64,000 nt of DNA from Labyrinthula sp. Ha (taxonomy: Eukaryota > Sar > Bigyra > Labyrinthulida > Labyrinthulaceae), in contig JAALGZ010000014.1 of NCBI GenBank assembly GCA_015227615.1, forward strand, positions 1 to 64,000, given 5' to 3'. The notes beneath the pieces are model-generated. The model was not told where the DNA came from. It did no database searches and saw only the letters and a list, made by a program, of their open reading frames with translations. The position numbers and the translations under genes are program-made. Below, piece after piece: positions 20,921 through 32,892 of this stretch; the stretch's first letter is position 1; every line of letters starts with the position of its first letter.

Positions 20921-23900
20921 AAAGTATTTTAATATTGCACGTAGCTTGATAATGAACTTTCTTTTCTTTTACCTATTGGTTCTGAATTTTCTTTTTTTTT
21001 CAGCTTTATCCTGAGCTTTCCTTCTTTTTGTCAATTTGTTTTTAGTTGTTGGTTTTTGATTATTAACTTTGGGAAACTAAGTTATTGGTACAATTGGAAG
21101 AGTGGCGCAAATTACGCCAGCGTAGATTAATATTATTCCGTTTATTGAAATAGACTTGACCAAAGAAACAATATCTGCCTATGTTTCAAGTTTCTGTAGA
21201 ATTTTCTTTTTTAGTGTTGTATTAAGGTAGTAACATGGGTGCAAGTCAAGGAAAATATATCATTGACATAATGAGGAGCCTCAAAGTAAAACTCACTCAA
21301 AGGAAATTTTGAGAGGATTGTTGATTCTCATAATTCAAACACAAAATATATTGTTCTTAGTCACCTCCTCTGTTAGTTATTCAACGTGGAATTTACTCCT
21401 CGCTCAGTAAAAATCACGATTTTTTTGCCGCAGAAATCTTCAATTAATTTCTCAATCCACACCCAATGTGGTGTCGAGGCTCACTCAGACTAGCTTAGTC
21501 ATTTTAAAGATACTACAATCGTACTAAGGAGTCATAACATGGACTTAATTTTAAATAATAGGTGTTAACAACCAGATTTTGGGAACCGGAATGACTCATG
21601 AGTGATGAAGATCAGAAGCCAAAAACAGGATACATAACAAGCAAGCAATAGAGCATATTCATGGATTTAACGAGTTTGCATAAGATTCTTGGTTATTCAG
21701 GATGCTGATGTACCTTTCCAGACACAGTGCTCTATAGCTTCTTATATGTAGAATTTTTTAAATATAGCTCATTTCATTTTTCGCCAGCAGCAACCTATTA
21801 TATGCCCTTACCTAAAAAGATATAGGCAAATAGTTTCTTCTCATCTCATTTAAGTTACCTTGTTACGTAATTCAAAGAAGACCCCATCTGACCTAGGTTT
21901 TTGCCAGAGAATGGTTTTTGCGCACGAAACTACCTCGGGGTATGCAGTACTACTTAAATAAAGCTATTTTCCTCTGTCCCTTATTAAAGATTTCGAACTT
22001 GTCACTGAGTAACTGTAATATCGTTTAAAATAAAGTTTCTCTGTTTTCCTTGAAGTTTTCAGACTATTTGCGAGTTATGTATGCGAATAATATCTTTGCA
22101 CAATTGAATTTGTTCTTCTAGAATTATCTCGGAAGGGAATTAGGTATAATACGTAGAAAGAGTTGTTACAGAATTTATTATGCTCAGTTTCATTAATTCA
22201 GCTTTAAGATCTCGAAACAGCTTACCCATTTCATCATTTTTTTTTTGTTTTCGTGAGCATTGTTGCTCTCTTAATACAGGTGAGCAATCATAGCCATATA
22301 ACTTAATTTTGAACAAGCAGTATGCGTATATTTCTTTAGCAGACGGGGCAGGTATGAATTTTTCAGCGCAAGAACATTTAATATTAGATTAATAAAAATT
22401 CTGCCATATCACTAAGATACGGAACATTAGATGCTGCAAATGAGAATCAAATGAAAAGCCTAAATCTTGTCTCACCAACCGATAGGATTTCGAAGAATGG
22501 TACTCGATGGTTTTAAAAATTATGGACGAGTTATAATGTGCTGAACAAACTACTTAAGATCTTACCGTCTGTGCCCTACCTTATTGACTGAAAATTGCTT
22601 ATGAGGTGGGAAGTTTTGGAATTGAAACGTAACAAGATTTTTTATGGCGCTGCAGGAACATTTGATGAAATGAAACATGTGTTATCTCTCAATTTGCTTG
22701 TAACATGCCAGCTAGATTCGTCTTTAAGAGCATTCAAGCTATTAAAATCAACGATATAGGTCTAGTTAAATACCCATATTACGTAACATGCTGATGTCGT
22801 TTTCCTTTCGTGACTACTATCCTAGTCCCATTAGTATGCCACAATACCTATGAAGACATAATACATCGTTTAAAATTAGACATAGCCATATATATTTGAT
22901 TTGGCTTAACAAACCCAGTAGTTATTTATCGGAAAGTTCTTGAAAATTTTACATTTGAGCCGATGCCAGCTGAGGTTGTTGCGCACTATATTTTCTCATA
23001 TTTCACCATACCCAATGTTGAGTACAAGGGCCACATTTAAGCTTTTAACCTTTTCATGGATGTTCCATATCATATTTATTAAGCTCATCTGTTTGTTTCA
23101 GCCGCAAAATATTTTACTTTGATTATAAATCTTCGTAACATATCTGTGTTATTTAAATGTGGCAGAGTTCTGTTGTAGTAATGTACACAGGATAACCTAA
23201 AATTTTAGAGACAATGCCAATAACCAGTATGAGCTCGAGCATGTAGCGAGAACAATTCTATGAAAGGTTTGCTTCAAAACTCACAGCGAATATGCTTTGG
23301 TTTCTGTCTTGTACTTCTATACTTTCTTTTCATCATATACAAATTAATTCTCCTCCTCGCTAGAAGACGACAACTTTCAGCAACTGCAACTGAAAATGAA
23401 TAAGACAAAAATTATACCTTAACATTGAATCTTCGTATCTCACAAAGAATACCATATTATCAAATATACCACGGTGCATAGATATTCAATACACGATTCT
23501 ACTAAGGTTTCTAGGCAACTATGATAACAGTTTCAACTTAACAGATATTATAAGAGAACTTAAAGAAATAATAATAACACCACGGGATCAAGATAGTAAA
23601 TATCGAATGTGTTAGGCTCATAAAATGACACTGAGGTTTAAATAATTTCCAGATAAATTATCTTAAGTTCAAGCCGATGAAACTACTAATGTCTAATTTT
23701 TTCACTCATGACATTCTGCCACATCAGAAGCGGTAATAATGTTTAGTTATCTGATTTAATGGTTAACCACAGAATAGTGCCAATAAATCCTATATGGTTG
23801 AAAAGGAAATATGTAATTCTTATTGATGCTTGTCTCGGGGATAATGTCTCATATGGCAAAACTAAGCATTCACTCTAAAACCTGGTATCTTTTCGTATAT

Positions 23901-26900
23901 AATATAGAAATAATTGTATTGTTTTGAGAGCATCGGTTCCTATGCCTTCTCTTTATATGTGATATAAAGTAGCTAAGCTTTTATTATAAGATCGCATGAA
24001 CTTGATTATCATGTTTACTTATATCCGTTGGAAGACCAATGCTAAAATATCGACTTATGAAAACACGTATTCTTAAATGCAACATACTACAAAAAACAAT
24101 TATTTCCAATTTTGCTAAGCCGAAGTAATGCAACAAAATCTATCTATTCTAATTCATTTTACAAATAATCCTGAGGCTAGATTTATTTCGGGACATGTTT
24201 CACAGAGACCAAGCCGGTCAACTAGCAGCAATCAAATGTAAATATATGGAGAAGAATATGAAACCAAACAAGTGTATTTTTTAGTCTTAAGCATAACAGA
24301 GATAATTTGTAAAAAACTTTGTTCTGTACAATTGGAAATGAATATCCAAGATCAGAATCATATTAATAGATTGTTTTTAAGCCTACAACAAAAGAATACT
24401 AACTCTTTGGTTAGATTATAATACAATACCCACTTAAAAACTAGCAGATAGTACCCGAAGTCCTCATACATAATAGTTTAATGCAAGTAACTCTTCTCAT
24501 CTCACAGCACTTCGTACTTACTCAGCAAAAAACTTAATATGCCATGATACATAAGTTAGCTATTTTTATATCCTCGATTTTTTTCATTGGTTTTCTGTAT
24601 CTCTTCAAGAAACTTCCCAGATATATACATAGCCAAAGTACATTTTCATCCTGATCTTCGGAACTATCCATTAAGGTTTTGAATACTGCTCTCACTTTAA
24701 GATCTCGCACACACGATACTTCTTACAATTATATTCTATGATTTTGAACTCAGAATCCAGTGAAAATTTATTTCAAGCAGTTAATAATTAGACAGAACAA
24801 CTTTCAATTTTTTACCAAGCTTGCGTTGGGGTCTTGGAATGGCGCGTACATAAAACTAATATGTGATAACCAATGTATCGAACACACATGAAACAGCGAG
24901 AAGTCATTGTAACATATAGTGTTGGAGTTATACTGATGAATAAAGGTAGAAAAGGCGAAGTTTAGGTTTACATCTTAGTTAAGAAACTTACTCGTGTTAC
25001 TATATCTCTAGAAAACTATATTGAGAACCATTCTTGTTAGTTATCAATGGCCTCATGTGAGCTCAGAAACTGAACGATGTCACACTTTTTAGACAGTGAA
25101 TGAGATTTAGTGTACTACTTACCAGGCTCATCGACAATGTTATTACTAATCCTGTCATAAATAACGAACATGATTACTAATCTCATGAATTTCAACCTTA
25201 TGTGAATTATGTACTATCTAATTAGCTTAGTAGCTATGTGCAAGTTAACACTTATAGTAAATCAAGGTTAACCTATAGTTAGCTTATGAAATAGAACTTT
25301 GGGTGAATATACTTATATGTAGAAATTTTGGGCATTGGCTTAGGTTTTAAGAATACAGAAATCAAGAAGAAAAGAACAAGTCCATTAACAGAAAAGGTCA
25401 TGAATAAAACAAAAAGTCGTCAAAAACACAGTTTCAAGGGAGTGAGTGTTGATATAAAGCTAAAATATGCAGAGAAGAGCTAAATCCGTTAAGATTAAAT
25501 CAATATTCTCTAACCTGTGTTTAGTTTGCTAAGAAATTCTATTGCCAACATTCCATTAAGCATAACAGTAATCGTATTGAACCAAATGTCAACTAAAACA
25601 ATCGTTTAAAGAACAGGGTTGTTCTAAAAAATACATACAAATGAGTTAGAACTATTATATTTGGCACGAGAACAGTAATAAAAGAAGAAAATAAACCTTG
25701 ATTTCACTTGAATCACTCTAAGTATAGGCACATTTAAAAACTTATGCTTCGTTAGTTCTGCATCAGATGGCAAAGACTAACACTTCTATTGAAGTAGGGC
25801 CAAAGGCTACCAAAGCTAAGCAAATCTCGGGCTATCACTAAAGCTATATAGCTGTCAGAAAATGGGAGAACCTAATACTCAAACCGGGCTATAAGGTATA
25901 ACTATATACACCTAAGAATTCATGTGGAGAAAATACCCAAATAGATCGCCTACCTATGTTTTTTGGTATTCTCATTCTAATAGAATATCAATTAACTGCA
26001 GTAAAACTTATCTGAAGCGATAATTTTCCCACGGGACCCACGTTATATTTTTTAAATGTTAGTAAATATACACAGTAGGGAATATATGCTGGTGAACTTC
26101 GCTCCGCGAAACTTCATTTCAGGTATACGAGTGGTTCTTGGAATATTAAATTATTGTTACTTAAGCTTAATGCTCTTGAAGCTATATCTTTTTTATTTGC
26201 TAGATTAATAAGAAGAGAATCACAGTCAGAAAACTGGAAGATAATATCCATCACATTTCAGTTGTCATCCTGCATGTTGTTTTCATAAATAGGAGCCCAT
26301 TTCTTGGCTGTACATTTTTTGGCTCCACTGTATAAACATGTTGAAAATATAGAGCACAGATAAGTTGAAAAATCTAAATTTGTGCATATATGTAATCAGG
26401 GATAACTCTGAAGAAATTTATACCTTGCGAACACCAACTATCTTGTACAAAAACTTGATCAAGGCGCAATCCTTACAATCTGGGATTCATCAGAGCTAAT
26501 TTAAAGAATATTGTTATTAATAAATGAGTATATAGAAATGAAGAGGGAACAGGGAATATAAGTACCTTCATGAAACTCTGTTTACTCCTGTTTTTTGCAA
26601 GAGCTGATATCCTCAGCGCTAGGACTGCTCAATTTTATGGAGTTTATGTTTGGGGAGTTCTCAAAAAGAGGAAAGCTGATCCCAAACAAAAAAGAGTTGT
26701 AATGCCTGTTTCTCATAAAAAAGGCTTTCACAATAAAAAGACCAGATTCAGAAAATATTAACCTCCAAAATTAATTTACTCCCAGTTGCCGTAGCTACAA
26801 TTTCGCACCTAGAATTCCAATTCTTTGAATGAATTTAACCAATGTAGCCACTTTGGCTTATTTCAGAAAATGAGGTTTGCTATTTGATCCTACTAGCAAT

Positions 26901-27660
26901 ATACACCAAAGCTTACTCAGTTTGAAAAATTCAGTTCAAAGCATCTAAACCTGCTAGTATATGCAATCGATTAGTATTGAAGGAAGAAAATTATATAGGG
27001 TTCGGAGTTTAAATTGAAAATATAGTTGCTTAATAGACAATGAAAGTAGATATTTAGCATAAGAGTTTATAATCCATGAAGATCACCTAGCACTTATTCC
27101 TTTCATTCATGTTCAGAGTATAACCATTTGGTTTGAAAAAGCTAGTAATAATACCTCTTAAATCCTATTCAAGAATACATGTTGTAAATAAAATTTTAAG
27201 CATCATTCATATAAAGGGAAAATTTGTATGGATATCTCTCTCTAGCTTTCTTTTGAAAACTTAGAGAGGTAGAAACTTCAATTTCATGCCTAGAGTATAG
27301 TTTTTTTCAAAATTTTTTACTGAGACTTTTTATTTGGAGCTTCTATCTACTACACAAACTAAAAATTGCAAGAAAAGAAGTAAATAGAAGACTATTTCGC
27401 TCTTTCCAGAAAAATATTAGGTGAATGTCTGTAGAAACTTGTATTATCAAAATCAGGGAAGCAACTGACGTTAGTTTTAACAGGCTCTTAGAGCTAAGAG
27501 TGTCAGTATTAGCTTCAGCAAACAATACTGTTAAATAACCAAGTTTTTTATAGGAATTGTTACTTAAATTTAGATTATTTAAGTTTATTCTTGTAATTAT
27601 GCACTATAATTAGAACCGAGAACCCCTTCTTTCGCCGGCATAGCTAAGAAAAGTATTCCT
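20921..27660. other. Gene-free stretch of about 6.7 kb
   Basis: No supported gene, RNA or repeat array. Open frames (for example 22940-23122 and 26570-26761) are at or below 63 codons and show no motif. The segment looks like evenly mixed AT-rich sequence, with fewer homopolymer runs than the short spacers between genes. Confidence 0.5.
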
Positions 27661-27668
27661 GAACTCAA

Positions 27669-27681
27669 TGGTGCATTACCA
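27669..27681 (+). promoter_or_regulatory. TGGTGCATTACCA motif, copy 2
   Basis: A 13-base near-palindrome (TGGT, GCATT, ACCA) ending 9 bases before the start codon of the methyltransferase at 27691. It is identical to 30197-30209. Confidence 0.45.
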
Positions 27682-27690
27682 TACGAATAG

Positions 27691-28419
27691 ATGAACACTA
27701 TCTCGAAAAACCATGAATACAACTATCTCTTGTACTCTTTAGAAGATTCGTGTTACGTTGCAATTGATACAGAAAGTGGAGAAAGACAAACATATATAGA
27801 AAATTCAGATTTTGTATTCACTTATAACGGCAAGCACCCGTTCACCCACGCTCGGGTCTTGGAAAATAATCTTGAAGGAGAGAGAACACTTGTTGAATAT
27901 TTGGTTACGAAGAAGACTTATCGGTGTAGAAATAAAAGAATAACAAAATTGATGCCTGATTACTCTGTTATTGTTTGTAGAACTACTTTTGAATATAAGC
28001 GACAAGCTCATACTCAGCTTCTCAAATCTGGATATAGTACCAACATCAACGGCAGATTAAATATAATTGAAATAGGTTGTGATCAAGGAAGTACAACAAA
28101 GATATTATCAAAAAGATCTCAAAATATTTTAGCTTTAGATAAGAGTCAAAAATCAATACAAGCAGCAAAACAAAACTTGGCAGATACCTCAAATATTCGA
28201 CTTGAACATATTGATATTTTTAAAGAACCTGAAGTTTTGAGGACTTTTTCTGAAACATATTCAAATGGAGTTTCTGTTTTCATTGATATAAATGGATCAC
28301 GTGAGACACAGGCTGTTGAAAAATGTATTCAGCTTTGTTTAGAAAAAATAGAGAATTTAAAGCTGATTGTAGTAAAAAGTGAAAAGCTGTTTAAAAAACT
28401 TTTTGAAAGCAAGCAGTGA
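27691..28419 (+). CDS. Class I SAM-dependent methyltransferase-like protein
   Basis: A 242-residue protein. A Rossmann-type methyltransferase core starts at about residue 124: motif I NIIEIGCDQGSTTKIL, the post-I strand with acidic end NILALDKSQKSI, then a strand ending VFIDING. Just before it, VIVCRTTFEYKRQAHTQLL resembles the segment that precedes the core in a poorly studied group of plant and algal methyltransferases. Residues 1-110 have no known domain. The second Gly of the usual GxGxG loop is replaced (GCDQGS), though the SAM-binding Asp after the next strand is kept. Substrate unknown. Its 3' end overlaps that of the convergent methyltransferase by 29 bases. Confidence 0.65.
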   Translation: MNTISKNHEYNYLLYSLEDSCYVAIDTESGERQTYIENSDFVFTYNGKHPFTHARVLENNLEGERTLVEYLVTKKTYRCRNKRITKLMPDYSVIVCRTTFEYKRQAHTQLLKSGYSTNINGRLNIIEIGCDQGSTTKILSKRSQNILALDKSQKSIQAAKQNLADTSNIRLEHIDIFKEPEVLRTFSETYSNGVSVFIDINGSRETQAVEKCIQLCLEKIENLKLIVVKSEKLFKKLFESKQ

Positions 28420-29239
28420 TAAATTTTCTTTTCATGGTTTTGTTTTGGGATCTATTCTTAACAACGCGATCTGAGTATTCACAAAATATTTTTTTCATAC
28501 CACATTGCACTACAAATAATCTTTCAACACCGCTTAAAGAAAAGAAAAAACTCTTTGTTCCATCATATCTAACATACTGATGTAACGAAATCTGCTGAGT
28601 TTTTTCTTTTTCCAAAAATCGTTTTTCTGCTAAATCACCTTGAGCATAATCCCGAAAAATGATATATCCGTTTACCTTAATTTTCTCCAATACGTTCTTA
28701 ATGGCTAGCTCCATATTTTTTGGATCGACTGCGCTTAAGATAAAAATCAGGAAAGAAAAACTGAAAGAGTTATTTTGTAACGAAGCGGGGAGAGACTTGG
28801 TTACATCACTTTGAAACGCTCTGATTCTTGGGTCATTCTTCTCTCGGATTAAGCGAATGGCAGTTTCTGAGAGATCAACACAAGTTGCTTCTAGATTATC
28901 AAAATTCTCAACTAAAGGAGAAATCGCGTTTGCAACACCAGAGCCAACTTCAAGTATCTTTACCTTTTCACCACTCTTCAAGACTTCGTTGAGCACACCG
29001 AATTCCTTCAACAAATAATGCCTGTCTTTAAAGAAACTATCTCTATTAAGCATATAAAATTCTTCCCACATTTTTTCTTCATTTTCACTTACTTTTATCA
29101 GCTCAATTGTATTTTTTGTTGAATTAACATTTTCAAGAAAGTTTTTAACGGCTATCAATTCCTTGAGCTCTTGTTCCATTTTTCTTCCGGTAATAACAAA
29201 AAGAAAACAAAATCTTGTGGAAAGAATTAAATAGGACAA
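28391..29239 (-). CDS. METTL2/METTL6/Trm140-type tRNA 3-methylcytidine methyltransferase
   Basis: This family methylates cytidine 32 in the anticodon loop of certain tRNAs. The conserved order is all visible: FYMLNRDSFFKDRHYLLKEF (family FFKDRHW region), motif I KILEVGSGVANAI, CVDLSETAI, a strand ending LSAVDPKNM, GYIIFRDYAQGDLAEKRF (family RDYG-RF) and QYVRYDGTKSFFF (family YVRQDGTRAYFF), then a basic C-terminus. Read from 29239 the protein has 282 residues; the first 20 are hydrophobic and unlike the family, so the second Met (29177-29179, MEQELKEL) is the better start, or the extension is a targeting signal. It is divergent to the G-patch gene and overlaps the convergent methyltransferase by 29 bases. 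Confidence 0.8.
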   Translation of the reverse strand: MSYLILSTRFCFLFVITGRKMEQELKELIAVKNFLENVNSTKNTIELIKVSENEEKMWEEFYMLNRDSFFKDRHYLLKEFGVLNEVLKSGEKVKILEVGSGVANAISPLVENFDNLEATCVDLSETAIRLIREKNDPRIRAFQSDVTKSLPASLQNNSFSFSFLIFILSAVDPKNMELAIKNVLEKIKVNGYIIFRDYAQGDLAEKRFLEKEKTQQISLHQYVRYDGTKSFFFSLSGVERLFVVQCGMKKIFCEYSDRVVKNRSQNKTMKRKFITACFQKVF

Positions 29240-29293
29240 TAAATATCATTTGGCAGATCAACGAAAGAAAGGGAAATAAGTTTATACTTCATT

Positions 29294-29836
29294 ATGATGG
29301 ATTTTTCATCTAAGAGACAAAGAGATAAGCAGGGAACTGGAATTAATGAAAAGTTATCGAGTGGACCTGAGAAATTTGGAAAAAACTTTTTGAAAAAGTT
29401 TGGATGGAAAGAAGGGGATGGCTTGGGAAAGAACAGACAGGGAAATAGTGAACACATAAAGGTTCAGAAGAGAGACGATAATGTTGGTTTAGGGTCTTCG
29501 GGTAAGGAAAAGTCAAATGGACTGGATCAAACTGCTTGGTGGGATGACGTTTTTGCAAATGCTGCCGCTCAGATAAAGAAAACTCAAACTGAGTTATCAT
29601 CAGCTACGTCAGAAAGTATTTCCGAGGATGAAGATAAAAAATCGAAAAAGAAAAAGAAGAAGAAAGACAAGAAGAGGAAAAAACGAAAACGAAAAGCTGA
29701 AAGTGAGTTGGTAGAGGATACAGCCGGAATGTCTGAGAAAGATAGGGAAATCTTTTTAGCCTGTGGTGGACGAAGGCTTGGAAGAAGAGCATATTCATCA
29801 CAGACAGCAAAGCTTAAGAGAGTAAAGAACTTGTAG
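29294..29836 (+). CDS. G-patch protein, GPATCH4-like nucleolar factor
   Basis: A 180-residue protein. The G-patch domain spans about residues 27-70: FGKNFLKKFGWKEGDGLGKN followed by G. G-patch proteins bind and stimulate DEAH-box RNA helicases. After it, the DNVGLGSS and WWDDVFANAAAQI stretches match the conserved segment behind the G-patch in GPATCH4 (WWNELFNKTAANL). A Lys/Arg-rich segment (about 113-136) is typical of nucleolar proteins. The C-terminus is LGRRAYSSQTAKLKRV. The start is 55-115 bases from the start of the divergent tRNA methyltransferase, so the two probably share a promoter. Role in ribosome or snRNA maturation is inferred from the family. Confidence 0.8.
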   Translation: MMDFSSKRQRDKQGTGINEKLSSGPEKFGKNFLKKFGWKEGDGLGKNRQGNSEHIKVQKRDDNVGLGSSGKEKSNGLDQTAWWDDVFANAAAQIKKTQTELSSATSESISEDEDKKSKKKKKKKDKKRKKRKRKAESELVEDTAGMSEKDREIFLACGGRRLGRRAYSSQTAKLKRVKNL

Positions 29837-30267
29837 ACGAGAAATGATTAGATTGTTGATTAGATGTTGTGTGATTGACCTGCTGCTGTAGTTTAGGAAG
29901 ATACTTACTGCGTAAATCTAGAACTTCTAATAAAAGTTTATATCATTAGCTTTATATAACTGATACGAAAGAGATCTTCTTTTTCAGTGTTTTCTGTTTG
30001 TTATTTAACTTGTTGAATAGTAGTTTGTTGTACTGGTTGGTTTCGTGTTATTAAAGGTTATTCCTTAATACCGAACTGACTGATACAGCTCAACTTTACT
30101 AAACTGTATTATTACTATATATATACTATCCTATTTATATGACTATAGAATATAACTACTTACGAAATAGTATTATAGTAACCTAGTATAACACAGTGGT
30201 GCATTACCACAGAGCACAAGGACTATAAAATAGGAACCAACCTTAAACTATATAGTAAAAAGAAAAA
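29837..30267. other. Spacer between G-patch and MBL-fold genes
   Basis: Non-coding, very AT-rich, with TATATATA runs near 30117. It contains the 13-base motif at 30197-30209 upstream of the next gene. Nothing else seen. Confidence 0.5.
30197..30209 (+). promoter_or_regulatory. TGGTGCATTACCA motif, copy 3
   Basis: Identical to 27669-27681, 58 bases before the start codon of the MBL-fold hydrolase. Confidence 0.45.
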
Positions 30268-31005
30268 ATGATTCGACATTTAAGCAACGCAGCAAAGAGT
30301 GCATCATCCCCATTTTCCATATTCTCTCGTCCTGTGAATGCTTTTCAAATGAATTACTATCTTCTGAAGTGCAATAAAACCAATACATATGCGTTGATAG
30401 ACTCTGGGTTCAGCTCACCAACTGAATTTAGTACTTTCTTGGATATTCTGTCGCAAAGCGAAGAAGGAAAATCACCAAAGATTAAACTACTTCAAACTCA
30501 CGCTCATATAGATCACATATTGGGAATAAATGCGTCCGTGAACCAGTTTCCAGATTCTAAGATTTATCTTCACTCGCTTGAGAGACCAAATTGGGATAAA
30601 GCAACTGAATCTGCACAAAGATTTGGTATAACTGCAGAAGATGCTCCTTCGAGCTTGAGTTCTTTTGAAGCCAAGGATAAAATAATATTTTTAGATGATT
30701 ATGCAAAGAACAAGAAAGAAATTGAAATTGGTGAACTCAAATTGAGTTGTCACTTTACTCCAGGTCATGCACCTGGACATGTGATTTTTTATTTAGAGCA
30801 TGAACTTGGAAAATATATATTTGGTGGGGATTTAATTTTCAGTGGTGGAGTTGGAAGAACAGATTTACCTTTTTGTTCACCTTCAGATATGAAAGAAAGT
30901 CTAAAATATGTTTGTGAAAACTTTTCTGATGACGTGGTTATTTTACCAGGTCACGGTCCATCTACAACACTTGGAGATGAAAAAACTACAAATCCTTTTT
31001 TCTAA
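30268..31005 (+). CDS. Metallo-beta-lactamase-fold hydrolase, glyoxalase II/YcbL-like, probably mitochondrial
   Basis: A 245-residue enzyme of the metallo-beta-lactamase fold. All metal-binding motifs are present: THAHIDH (about 77-83), GHAPGH (about 167-172), the bridging Asp in GGDLIF (about 191) and the last His in LPGHGPST (about 230). The compact length with no C-terminal glyoxalase II domain fits the YcbL-type group, which hydrolyses thioesters such as lactoylglutathione; substrate is inferred. The first 20 residues (MIRHLSNAAKSASSPF) are basic, Ser/Ala-rich and free of acidic residues, as in mitochondrial targeting peptides. A TGGTGCATTACCA motif lies 58 bases upstream. Confidence 0.85.
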   Translation: MIRHLSNAAKSASSPFSIFSRPVNAFQMNYYLLKCNKTNTYALIDSGFSSPTEFSTFLDILSQSEEGKSPKIKLLQTHAHIDHILGINASVNQFPDSKIYLHSLERPNWDKATESAQRFGITAEDAPSSLSSFEAKDKIIFLDDYAKNKKEIEIGELKLSCHFTPGHAPGHVIFYLEHELGKYIFGGDLIFSGGVGRTDLPFCSPSDMKESLKYVCENFSDDVVILPGHGPSTTLGDEKTTNPFF

Positions 31006-31620
31006 AAAATACCAATATTTTATTTGAATAGCAAGAACGTTTTTCTTGCCCAGTGGTTTTGTCTGTGGAGAACATGGCATAAGTGATTAGAGTGCAATGT
31101 CTGAACTGGACACTAATAACAATAAATTTGTTGGTCTTCTAAGTTCAAACCTAACTCGCAAAGGCTGGATAAATGTTTCTTATTTTAAATTTGGTTCGTT
31201 TGGAGAAATTATGTTTTCGAAATTCTGGTCTCTGGATTGATTTCAACCTCTCTCATCTACTATCTTACGCTGTACGCAAGGTTTGGATATAGCCATGAAT
31301 CACGTCCGTTAAATCTTTAATAAAGTTATCTGGTATACTGTTATTTGCTGAAGTCAAAAAAATTCTTTCCTTTCATTCTAAACTACATGTAACTTTTTTT
31401 TGATGGAATATGTTGCTTTTGTTTGCTCTAGGGTAAAGTTCCGTTGCGTTTCATTTTGCAGTTGTAGATCGGTGTCAACAGCTGACTAACGTTATAAGGG
31501 AAAATACTAACGTTAATTAAGATCAACATAAAAGAAACTTGGAGCACTTTAATTAACGGTATATATCGTGACGTGAGTACCGAAGTGTAGAAAATGATGC
31601 TATCGTGAAAGAGTAAAATA
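31006..31620. other. Spacer without a gene
   Basis: About 0.6 kb with no coding region or recognisable motif. Confidence 0.5.
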
Positions 31621-31624
31621 GACA

Positions 31625-32713
31625 GTGTATGTTTTGTATATTTCAGATATATACAAAAGAATCATGTCAAAAATTCTTTGGACACAACATAAACTTCCTG
31701 GTTTTTGTATAAAATCTTTCGAAGAATCAAAAAGAATTAGTATCCATTGTACTGAAAATATTATTAGAAGAGAACTAGCAGTTAGTTTCCTTCGTAGTGA
31801 AGAATCCAAATTGTTTCAAGAAGTTGTGCTGAATGTAGAGAGAGCAGTATTTAGTGAAAGCGATCTCATTTTCCTGGGAAAACTTTTTGAAGAGAGGGAG
31901 ATTGATCTTTTAGAAATACATCTGACGAAAGCAAGAAATGAATATACAGGAAAACTGTTCGACACAACGTTTGGGAAGTTGAAGCGTATTAGAAAACTTT
32001 TTATTAACTCAGACCTTGGCTTAAAAGGTGAAAGTTGTTGTTTTCTTAACTTGTCATGGCATAAGATTTTTGTGGAAGAAATTTATGTAAACCTTTCTTA
32101 CAAGGAGAAAGAAATGAACTTTTCAAAGGCAATGTTGCAGAATGGCAGAAGTATTGAAAAAATAAAATGTGCGTCAAATTTATTACCACAACACTTGAAA
32201 TTTTCTATGATTAGTCACATTACTCCTAATCTCAAAACTCTCCATCTTAGTTTAAATGAGAAAAAATTGGTTGGAACCATGAGTAATTTACTTCGATTAA
32301 AAAATTGTCATTTCTTAAGCGGATTAAACGAATTTTCTGTGCAGACGAATAACAGGCAACTTAAAAAGGGAATATCTGTTCTCTCTGCTGTTTTAGATAA
32401 ATGCGTAAATCTTACGCGAGCAAATATTGTTCTTGAATATAATTACGTCAGGAATAACATTCAAAGTAGTTTACTCAGTTGGCTTTTATGGAAAAAGAAT
32501 TTATTTGAACACTCTTCATCAAATGGGTTTTTGCTACTTAAACTTTTTTGCTATCATCTTCATGATAGAGTTAGAAAGCTTACAAATTTTGGTTTTATTT
32601 CTTTTAGTAATACGCATGGAGTATATTATAGTACAAAATACCCGGAAACAGTTGTATTACAGTCTTTACACCTAAATCTGCATCGTCAGTGGGTAAATGG
32701 AATTGATTTTTAG
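31625..32713 (+). CDS. Orphan protein with leucine-rich-repeat-like pattern
   Basis: A 362-residue protein with no recognised domain at the sequence level. Segments such as LKRIRKLFINSDLGL, LKTLHLSLNEKKL and LHLNLH have the spacing of leucine-rich repeats, and the protein is rich in Leu, Lys and Asn. No clear F-box is seen at the N-terminus. The second Met (31664, MSKILW) may be the real start, because the first 13 residues are weakly coding. There are no membrane segments or signal peptide. It lies in the same direction as the ubiquitin-like gene 180 bases downstream. An LRR scaffold or substrate adaptor is possible but not shown. Confidence 0.45.
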   Translation: MYVLYISDIYKRIMSKILWTQHKLPGFCIKSFEESKRISIHCTENIIRRELAVSFLRSEESKLFQEVVLNVERAVFSESDLIFLGKLFEEREIDLLEIHLTKARNEYTGKLFDTTFGKLKRIRKLFINSDLGLKGESCCFLNLSWHKIFVEEIYVNLSYKEKEMNFSKAMLQNGRSIEKIKCASNLLPQHLKFSMISHITPNLKTLHLSLNEKKLVGTMSNLLRLKNCHFLSGLNEFSVQTNNRQLKKGISVLSAVLDKCVNLTRANIVLEYNYVRNNIQSSLLSWLLWKKNLFEHSSSNGFLLLKLFCYHLHDRVRKLTNFGFISFSNTHGVYYSTKYPETVVLQSLHLNLHRQWVNGIDF

Positions 32714-32892
32714 AATCCAACAAGAATTAAACTCTTATAACCTGGAAAATAATAGTAATACACTTGAACCAACTGTTTTGTGAAATTTGTTTATATTATT
32801 CATTTTCTAAGTTTGTGGTGTCTAAAATAGACATTGGCTAAAATACACTTTGGACATAGAACTGAGACATAATTACGTAAAAGAGAATTAAA

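Noticed and set aside
26570-26761. 63-codon frame with hydrophobic start and basic end
   Set aside because: It superficially resembles a small secreted or ribosomal protein but matches no family and has no supporting context.
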